NCBI GenBank assembly: GCA_927911475.1
Contig: CAKMPP010000042.1
Coordinates: forward strand, 1 to 15,071
Source: an uncultured Solobacterium sp.
Lineage (GTDB): Bacteria; Bacillota_I; Bacilli_A; Erysipelotrichales; Erysipelotrichaceae
Direction of reading: 5' to 3'
DNA length: 15,071 nt
Part shown: piece after piece, positions 7,731-12,561 of the stretch
Layout of the letters: each line of letters starts with the position of its first letter
Position numbering within the stretch: the stretch's first letter is position 1
The notes under the pieces: generated by a model
Database searches by the model: none
What the model was told of the DNA's origin: nothing
The model's input: the letters and a program-made list of their open reading frames with translations, nothing else
Program-made: the position numbers and the translations under genes

Positions 7731-7785
7731 CCATTATGTGAACGAAAACCTTTCTTCACAAATGGATGTGAAAGGAAGGTTTTTA
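7731..7785 (+). promoter_or_regulatory. Riboswitch expression platform: terminator/SD-sequestering hairpin with a competing hairpin
   Basis: AAAACCTT (7745-7752) pairs with AAGGTTTT (7776-7783), and TTCACA (7755-7760) with TGTGAA (7767-7772), making one long stem that ends in a short T tract directly before the ATG at 7787. The folT ribosome binding site AAGGAAGG (7772-7779) lies inside its 3' arm. CCATT-A-TGTGAA (7731-7742) can instead pair with TTCACAAATGG (7755-7765), using the same TTCACA and opening the stem. The two forms exclude each other, as expected for a switch. Confidence 0.75.
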
Positions 7786-7786
7786 T

Positions 7787-8365
7787 ATGTTTAATAAAGA
7801 ATTTTGGAATTCATCCGCATCAAAACTAAAATCAGTAAAGTATATTGCATTAATGGGTGTATTTATTGCACTCAAGATTGTAGCTTCTAAACTCTACTTC
7901 CCAGTATCTGAGAACTTAAAAGTAGGATTTGGCTTTGTACTACTCGCAATTGAATCATCCATTCTTGGTCCAGTAGCTGGAGCGCTATCCGCAATCATTA
8001 CAGATAACCTAGGTTTCTTCTTAGGAGGTGGCGGTGTCTACTTTGCTGGATATACACTAACACCAGTACTTGCATGCTTTGTATGGTCATGTTTCTTGTA
8101 CAAGCAGAAGATTACTGTGGTTAAGATTGTCATTGCAAAGCTCATCAACTCATTATTTGTAAATGTAGTCGTTGGATCACTTTGGAGTTCTATGCTATAT
8201 GGCAAAGGTTATATTTTCTACTTCACAAAGAGCTTCATTAAGAATTCTCTCTTATTCCCTATTGAAGTCATTTTACTAGTCATTGTATTCAATGCATTAG
8301 CACCTGTACTCAAGCGTTATAAGCTCATTGATTCATCTAATACATTCCCAATTCCTTGGTTTTAA
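7787..8365 (+). CDS. folT: Folate ECF transporter substrate-binding (S) component FolT
   Basis: A 192-residue hydrophobic protein with about six membrane segments (for example IALMGVFIALKIVASKLYF, FVLLAIESSILGPVAGALSAI and FPIEVILLVIVFNAL). Family marks are the N-terminal KYIALMGVFIALKIV helix, the polar LKVGFGFVLLAI strand and the conserved GPVAGALSAIITDNLGFFL segment of ECF S-components. FolT binds folate and works with a shared energising module (EcfA/A'/T), whose genes are not in this window. The upstream THF riboswitch fixes the substrate as folate better than the protein alone would. The ATG at 7787 lies 7 bases after AAGGAAGG. It is monocistronic, followed by a strong terminator. Confidence 0.93.
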   Translation: MFNKEFWNSSASKLKSVKYIALMGVFIALKIVASKLYFPVSENLKVGFGFVLLAIESSILGPVAGALSAIITDNLGFFLGGGGVYFAGYTLTPVLACFVWSCFLYKQKITVVKIVIAKLINSLFVNVVVGSLWSSMLYGKGYIFYFTKSFIKNSLLFPIEVILLVIVFNALAPVLKRYKLIDSSNTFPIPWF

Positions 8366-8371
8366 TTCAAG

Positions 8372-8401
8372 CCTGCTGTAACATCAGCAGGTTTTCTTTT
8401 T
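8372..8401 (+). terminator. Intrinsic terminator after folT
   Basis: CCTGCTG (8372-8378) and CAGCAGG (8385-8391) form a 7-bp GC-rich stem with a six-base loop, followed by TTTTCTTTTT. It begins 6 bases after the folT stop. Confidence 0.93.
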
Positions 8402-8428
8402 GTATGCATAAAACCATTGGTGTATAAT
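8400..8428 (+). promoter_or_regulatory. Promoter of the yggS operon, probably giving a leaderless mRNA
   Basis: A perfect TATAAT at 8423-8428 has TTGTAT 17 bases upstream (8400-8405, a three-of-six match). The predicted transcription start, 6-8 bases downstream of the -10, falls at 8434-8436, on the ATG at 8435. There is no purine-rich ribosome binding site between them. Confidence 0.7.
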
Positions 8429-8434
8429 TGCAAT

Positions 8435-9091
8435 ATGATAGAAAAACATTACTGGAAGATTAAGCAAGCAGCCTTAAATATAGATTTATGTGTAGTTTCC
8501 AAGCATCACAGTATCGAAGAAATACAATCCTATTACGACGCTGGTGAAAGAATCTTTGCGGAAAATAGAACTGCTGAACTTGTTTCAAAGGCAGCAGCCC
8601 TACCAAAAGATATCGCTTGGCATTACATAGGACATTTACAGCGTAATAAAGTAAAAGATATCTTACCTATTGTATCCTGCATTCAATCGCTCGATAATAT
8701 CGCTCTTGCGAAAGTCATCGAAAAAGAAGCAACTAAATTAAATCGTACAGTTGATGTGCTCATTGAACTACATTTAGCTGATGAAGATACCAATAAGAGT
8801 GGATTAGATCCAGCTGATGTAGAGATATTTACAAACTTCCTCTTACAAGAATGTCCACATATTAAGATTCAAGGTTTAATGACCATGGGTCCACATACAA
8901 ATGATGAAGAAAGAATTCATGAAGTCTTTACCAAAGCACAAAATATCTTCCAACATCTTCAAGAAACATTTGGTAAACAATATTTCCATACTCTTTCTAT
9001 GGGTATGAGTCATGACTATCCAATCGCAATTGAGCATGGTAGTACGATGTTACGGATTGGAACATATTTATTTGAGGAGAATGAATTATGA
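8435..9091 (+). CDS. yggS: PLP homeostasis protein, YggS/YlmE/PLPBP family
   Basis: A 218-residue TIM-barrel PLP-binding protein of the PLPBP family, which buffers pyridoxal phosphate and affects amino-acid metabolism but has no known catalytic activity. Seen here are the PLP lysine Lys23 in LCVVSKHHS, AGERIFAENRTAEL, the family hallmark WHYIGHLQRNKVK, IQSLDN, GLMTMGPHTND and the phosphate-binding C-terminal SMGMSHDYPIAIEHGSTMLRIGT. The start at 8435 aligns with family N-termini; a TTG at 8417 would place the start upstream of the -10 box. The stop overlaps the ATG of the next gene as ATGA, so the aminotransferase is coupled to it. Pairing a PLP carrier protein with a PLP enzyme is sensible. 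Confidence 0.95.
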   Translation: MIEKHYWKIKQAALNIDLCVVSKHHSIEEIQSYYDAGERIFAENRTAELVSKAAALPKDIAWHYIGHLQRNKVKDILPIVSCIQSLDNIALAKVIEKEATKLNRTVDVLIELHLADEDTNKSGLDPADVEIFTNFLLQECPHIKIQGLMTMGPHTNDEERIHEVFTKAQNIFQHLQETFGKQYFHTLSMGMSHDYPIAIEHGSTMLRIGTYLFEENEL

Positions 9092-10331
9092 CATTTACAA
9101 AAAAAGAGCGCAAATCTAACTCCAATCGCAGATGCAGTATTTACTGTCGTTGCGAAAGCAAAGGAAGATAAGCGTATCAACGGTGAAGAAAATGTAATCG
9201 ACGCAACGATTGGTACACTATGTGATAACGACGGAAATTTAGTCGCACTTAAGTCTGTATTCGATCACTACGATACAATTGACCACCGCGTAAAAGCTTC
9301 CTACGCCGCAAGCTTTGATGGAAATCCTAACTTTCGCAAAGATGTATATGAATGGGTAACCCAAGGTAACAACCTAAAACTTGCGCATAACGTTGTCGCA
9401 ACACCAGGTGGATCAGGTGCTGTCAGCTCTACCTTTACTTCTATATTAGAAGAAGGAGAAACTGTCATTATTCCAAATATTGCTTGGGGAAGTTATCGTT
9501 TGATGGCTTCGGAAAATAACTTAAAGATTGCAGAGTATGAACTCTTTAGTGAAGATAATCACTTCAACATCGCTTCCATCAAAAGAAACAGTGCAGGAAG
9601 TGATGAAGACACAAGAACGCATTTTATTACTCATCAATGACCCTTGTGAAAATCCTACTGGATATACGATGAGCCACGAGGAATGGAAAGAAGTGATTGA
9701 CTTTGTAAATGAAGTCTCGAAGACACACCCTATCGTTTTACTGGATGATATTGCTTATATCGATTATGCTTACAATGCGGATACATCTCGTAAGTATATG
9801 GAAATCTGGAATGGACTCAGTGAGAATGCCATGGTGATTGTTGGCTTCTCTTGTTCAAAGACAATGACTTCCTATGGCTTACGTTGTGGCGCCGCAGTGA
9901 TTCTTGCACAACTGGAAGAATCCGTTATTGAGATGAAGACAGTATTAGAAAAGAAAGCACGTGCTACTTGGTCTAATATTCCAAATGCCGCAATGGAAAA
10001 CTTCAGTTGGGTTGTTAATGAAAATAGAGAAGAATTTCTCAAAGAAAAGCAATTTTATATCGATCTAATGAAAGAGCGCTCTTCTATCTTCTTAACAGAA
10101 GCACATGAAGTTAAACTACCACATTATCCATACCGCGAAGGTTTCTTCGTAACATTAAAAATCTATGATAATGATTTATGCAAAAAAGTTCATGAAGCAT
10201 TCTTAGAGAATCATATTTATACAGTAAAAGTAAACCACGGTATTCGCGTTGGTTTATGTTCCCTACCAAGCCATAAGATTTATGGTCTAGCAAAGAAAAT
10301 GAAGGAGATTGAGGATACAATCCTCAAATAG
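9088..10331 (+). CDS. PLP-dependent class I/II aminotransferase, frame interrupted twice
   Basis: Fold-type I aminotransferase, related to aspartate/aromatic amino-acid aminotransferases; the amino donor cannot be read from the sequence. Once corrected, the product is 413 residues, beginning MTFTKKSANLTPIADAVFTVVAKAK shortened here to its start, with ATPGGSGAV (cofactor phosphate region), NDPCENPTGY (the usual NPxNPTG), DDIAYIDY, the Schiff-base Lys257 in GFSCSKTMTSYG, and an Arg in GIRVGLC near the C-terminus for substrate carboxylate. The ATG at 9088 overlaps the yggS stop and has GAGGAG 8 bases upstream. The frame breaks in the A7 run at 9099-9105, so as given the start yields only 27 residues, and again in the A4 run at 9591-9594. 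Removing one A at each site rejoins all parts without loss. No other decay is visible. Confidence 0.85.
9099..9105 (+). other. A7 run where the aminotransferase frame shifts (first site)
   Basis: Seven As at codons 4-6. With six, the ATG reads MTFTKKSANLTPIADAVF and continues into good aminotransferase sequence; with seven it reads MTFTKKERKSNSNRRC and stops after 27 codons. Confidence 0.85.
9591..9594 (+). other. A4 run where the aminotransferase frame shifts (second site)
   Basis: Before the run the frame reads ...SEDNHFNIASIK. After it, the sensible continuation ETVQEVMKTQERILLLINDP is in the next frame, and dropping one A joins them exactly. The run is short, so biological slippage is unlikely here. 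Confidence 0.8.
10309..10327 (+). other. Small hairpin between SD-like sequence and ATG of the phospholipase-like gene
   Basis: TTGAGGAT (10309-10316) and ATCCTCAA (10320-10327) are perfect complements separated by ACA. The hairpin covers the end of the aminotransferase gene, just after AAGGAG (10302-10307), and ends 11 bases before the ATG at 10339. There is no T tract, so it is not a terminator. Confidence 0.6.
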
Positions 10332-10338
10332 AAAAACT

Positions 10339-11205
10339 ATGCCAGCTGCAACTACACATGTTGAATTTGCGAAAGATGTACTTCGTACAATGGATGAAGC
10401 ACATGCAAGCATGATTACAAATAAGGGAATGTTTTATCTAGGCTCTCAAGGTCCAGATATGTTATTCTTCTCAAGAGCTTCCCTATTACCAGGATCACTC
10501 AAAAAATATGGTGATTTAATGCACGATGAAAAGTGCAATGAGTTTATTGATTACTTTGATAAGTATAGTGAAAACGACTCTGACCTTAGAAGTTACTTCT
10601 ATGGATTCTTATGTCACTACGCTCTTGATTCAACTGCACACCCACTCATCAATGCAGTCGCAAGAGATACTCACATCCAAACAGGATTGCACGAAGGTGC
10701 TGCTCACGTTATTAGTGAAGCTAATATTGACGTATGGATGTTACACCAACGCGGAAGAAGTGAACAAAGCTATGATGTCTTCAACTTCATGAAGATTGAT
10801 AAGGTATCTAAATCCAAGCTTGGATTAATGTATGCAGGAATGTTCCAACACGTATTTAATCTAGAAATCAAACCTAGTTTATGTGCAGAATCTGCGACAG
10901 AGATTGTTCGTTATACAAAGTTCTTATATCCAACAAAGTTAAAGTATGATTTATTATGTGCATTAGAAAAACAAATTAAAATACCACCCGTTTTATCCGG
11001 CATGGTATTGTATAACAAAAATGATTTTAAGGTATTAAACCTTGAACATAAATCTTATCCACTTCGCTATGACTTAACAAAAGAGATTCATGCGTCATTT
11101 CCAGAATTATATGGTAAAGCTGTTAACCTCGCAAAACAATTAATTGATACTCGTAGTCCAGAAGATTTCCGTATCAACTTCAATGGCGAACCATACCAAG
11201 AATAA
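10339..11205 (+). CDS. Zinc-dependent phospholipase C-like protein (PF00882 family)
   Basis: A 288-residue protein of the zinc-dependent phospholipase C / S1-P1 nuclease-like fold. Likely metal ligands are His7 (TTHVEF), Asp40 (GSQGPDM), His93 and Asp97 (HYALDSTAHP, with His101), and His123 and Glu127 (HVISEAN). The i, i+4 spacings resemble those of the trinuclear zinc site of B. cereus PLC, but this mapping is inference. There is no signal peptide, so it is probably cytoplasmic, unlike secreted PLC toxins, and its substrate is unknown. The ATG at 10339 lies 7 bases after the aminotransferase stop. No ribosome binding site is directly upstream; the nearest, AAGGAG at 10302-10307, is separated by a hairpin. 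A TTG at 10309 would extend the frame, but the added residues are poor. It is the last gene of the yggS operon. Confidence 0.88.
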   Translation: MPAATTHVEFAKDVLRTMDEAHASMITNKGMFYLGSQGPDMLFFSRASLLPGSLKKYGDLMHDEKCNEFIDYFDKYSENDSDLRSYFYGFLCHYALDSTAHPLINAVARDTHIQTGLHEGAAHVISEANIDVWMLHQRGRSEQSYDVFNFMKIDKVSKSKLGLMYAGMFQHVFNLEIKPSLCAESATEIVRYTKFLYPTKLKYDLLCALEKQIKIPPVLSGMVLYNKNDFKVLNLEHKSYPLRYDLTKEIHASFPELYGKAVNLAKQLIDTRSPEDFRINFNGEPYQE

Positions 11206-11231
11206 AACCGATTCACTGGAATCGGTTTTTT
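11204..11231. terminator. Bidirectional intrinsic terminator
   Basis: AAAACCGATTC (11204-11214) and GAATCGGTTTT (11219-11229) are perfectly complementary around an ACTG loop, with T tracts on both strands. It overlaps the stop of the plus-strand phospholipase-like gene and abuts the stop of the minus-strand pyrophosphatase-like gene, so it serves both convergent genes. Confidence 0.93.
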
Positions 11232-11622
11232 AAATATCTGTTTCTGCCCAAGAAGGTAATTCATTACCCTTACGGATTAATACAGTCTTTTGATAATTTG
11301 TTTGGTTGAGGAAACGTAATACCTGGTCTACTTCTTCCTCTGTACAACCTACAAGAACCTTTACATCTAATTCCTTGATGAGGATGTCTGCTGCGACAAC
11401 TAATGCACTAATCTCATATCGATTGCCACTACCAGCATAAAGTGATACACCATCTTTTCCAAAACTCTTTGTATCGTTGATATATCCATAATCAACTGGA
11501 TAGATTAAGTTCTGAAAACGTGGATGAACTTCACCTTTTTTTCTTGTAATTTGGTATCCACTGGATAAGTACAGCGTATCTAACTTCTGCCAGAAATAGG
11601 CATTATTTTCAAATTCAATCAT
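11230..11622 (-). CDS. Inorganic pyrophosphatase-like small protein
   Basis: A 130-residue protein with the segment YPVDYGYIND (41-50), which matches the YPxNYGYI element of family I soluble inorganic pyrophosphatases. It also keeps an upstream basic stretch (ITRKKGEVHPRF). It is shorter than the usual ~175 residues, and the aspartate signature DGDPxD that binds the catalytic metals is not visible; the corresponding region reads YEISALVVAADILIKEL. It may therefore have lost pyrophosphatase activity or act on another substrate. The start at 11622 is set by AAGGGG six bases upstream; ATGs at 11646 and 11676 are excluded because the first overlaps the -10 box and the second is upstream of it. 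It is monocistronic. Confidence 0.75.
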   Translation of the reverse strand: MIEFENNAYFWQKLDTLYLSSGYQITRKKGEVHPRFQNLIYPVDYGYINDTKSFGKDGVSLYAGSGNRYEISALVVAADILIKELDVKVLVGCTEEEVDQVLRFLNQTNYQKTVLIRKGNELPSWAETDI

Positions 11623-11644
11623 TGTATACCCCTTTGATGTTTCC

Positions 11645-11673
11645 ATTATACTATTACAAAATATTTCTGTAAA
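11645..11673 (-). promoter_or_regulatory. Promoter of the pyrophosphatase-like gene
   Basis: On the minus strand TTTACA (11668-11673) and a perfect TATAAT (11645-11650) are exactly 17 bases apart, the best sigma-A promoter in the window. Transcription would begin near 11638, giving a 16-base leader with AAGGGG before the ATG at 11622. The A/T-rich stretch upstream of the -35 could act as an UP element. Confidence 0.88.
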
Positions 11674-11691
11674 CATATCCTAATTTCTCTG

Positions 11692-11735
11692 AAAAAAAAT
11701 TTCATGAGAAATAGAATTTGAAATATTTATTTCAA
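11692..11735 (-). terminator. Possible weak terminator after the nitroreductase gene
   Basis: On the minus strand, TTGAAAT-AAAT-ATTTCAA (11718-11735) overlaps the end of the nitroreductase gene, and a second small stem ATTTC-TCAT-GAAAT (11699-11712) is followed by seven Ts (11692-11698). Both stems are AT-only apart from a pair or two, so termination may be partial and could feed into the next gene. Confidence 0.45.
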
Positions 11736-12406
11736 TTGCATTCATTCCCAATGGTGAAATCTTTTCCTGACGCAACTTCAAAGTGATACTTTGCAATGCC
11801 AATATCGGTATCTAGCGCAAAGCCAAGACCCTTTTTTACATATACCTTTCCATCTCTGTAGCCAAAGCGATAACTATGTTGGTTTAGAGCAGATGGAGCC
11901 ATTGCAGCAGCCTCTACCCCTTTGATAAACCAATCCGGTAGTTCAGGATAGCCGATGGATAAGTCTTTTACCTTCTTGTATTTATGTTCTCTTCCTTGGT
12001 TTTCACCATATCCAATTGCGATAATCATCAAGAACTTTTCACCAGGTTTGATATCTACAACACTCTCAATTTTTTTATAAGTACCGCCTACCCAACAAGT
12101 ATTAAGACCTAACATCTGTGCCTTAAGAACGATCTTTTCTCCATAGTAGCCACAGCGCTCATGAAAGGTTGAATCATCCTTACCCACTAGTGCGATATAG
12201 TTCTTTACGTTAGAGAATAACCCATAGTGATATAAACGTTTTGCGAAAGCCTGTGGTTCATTTTCAATCAGTTGAATATGTAGGTTTCCTTCTTGATTAC
12301 ATTCGTCAATATACTTACATAATTCATTACGTACATCTGTATCAATTGACTTATCTAAGTACGAACGTACGGAATGTCTTTGCTTGATAGCGTCCAATAA
12401 TTCCAT
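11732..12406 (-). CDS. Nitroreductase family protein (TM1586-type)
   Basis: A 224-residue FMN-dependent oxidoreductase-like protein. The N-terminus MELLDAIKQRHSVRSY has the FMN-phosphate-binding R-x-S-x-R pattern (Arg10, Ser12, Arg14). The middle GLNTCWVGGTY and IAIGYGENQG are typical, and VEAAAMAPSALNQHSYRF (a second APSAxNxQxxRF-like element) places it with the TM1586 subgroup, in which one chain holds two half-repeats. It would use NAD(P)H to reduce an unknown substrate such as a nitroaromatic or quinone. The start at 12406 is supported by AAGGAG 8 bases upstream; the ATG at 12412 is too close to it. Longer starts to 12463 would include the leader hairpin. It is a single-gene unit with its own promoter. 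Confidence 0.9.
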   Translation of the reverse strand: MELLDAIKQRHSVRSYLDKSIDTDVRNELCKYIDECNQEGNLHIQLIENEPQAFAKRLYHYGLFSNVKNYIALVGKDDSTFHERCGYYGEKIVLKAQMLGLNTCWVGGTYKKIESVVDIKPGEKFLMIIAIGYGENQGREHKYKKVKDLSIGYPELPDWFIKGVEAAAMAPSALNQHSYRFGYRDGKVYVKKGLGFALDTDIGIAKYHFEVASGKDFTIGNECN

Positions 12407-12428
12407 CTTCATTTCTCCTTTAAAAAGA

Positions 12429-12458
12429 AATGGCACAAGCTTCTCAGATTGTGTCATT
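12429..12458 (-). promoter_or_regulatory. Leader hairpin of the nitroreductase gene, possible attenuator
   Basis: On the minus strand AATGACACAA and TTGTGCCATT pair with one mismatch around a ten-base loop, followed by TTTCTTTTT and then AAGGAG. It lies wholly in the ~60-base leader between the promoter and the ATG. The shape resembles an intrinsic terminator, so it may attenuate transcription or simply stabilise the mRNA. I saw no aptamer-like sequence upstream. Confidence 0.45.
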
Positions 12459-12470
12459 ATCAATGGATGT

Positions 12471-12479
12471 ATTATAACA
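12471..12479 (-). promoter_or_regulatory. Extended -10 promoter of the nitroreductase gene
   Basis: On the minus strand TGTTATAAT shows a perfect TATAAT (12471-12476) with the TG-N extension. GTGATA 16 bases upstream is a possible -35 (four of six). Transcription would start near 12464, about 58 bases before the ATG. Confidence 0.7.
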
Positions 12480-12525
12480 GGATAGTCTTCATTATCACCA
12501 TTATTTCATTTTCGATTTTGCAAAG

Positions 12526-12551
12526 AAAGCGACTAACCCACTAGTCGCTTT
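12526..12551 (-). terminator. Terminator of the surface-protein gene
   Basis: AAAGCGACTA (12526-12535) and TAGTCGCTTT (12542-12551) are perfect complements around a six-base loop. On the minus strand TTTCTTTG follows. It begins 10 bases past the surface-protein stop and precedes the nitroreductase promoter. Confidence 0.85.
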
Positions 12552-12561
12552 TATGTATGTA

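Noticed and set aside
8417..8434. TTG at 8417 as yggS start
   Set aside because: It precedes the TATAAT box, lacks a ribosome binding site and adds residues not expected in the family.
11644..11676. Upstream ATGs of the pyrophosphatase-like gene
   Set aside because: The ATG at 11646 overlaps the -10 hexamer and that at 11676 is upstream of it, so neither would be in the mRNA.
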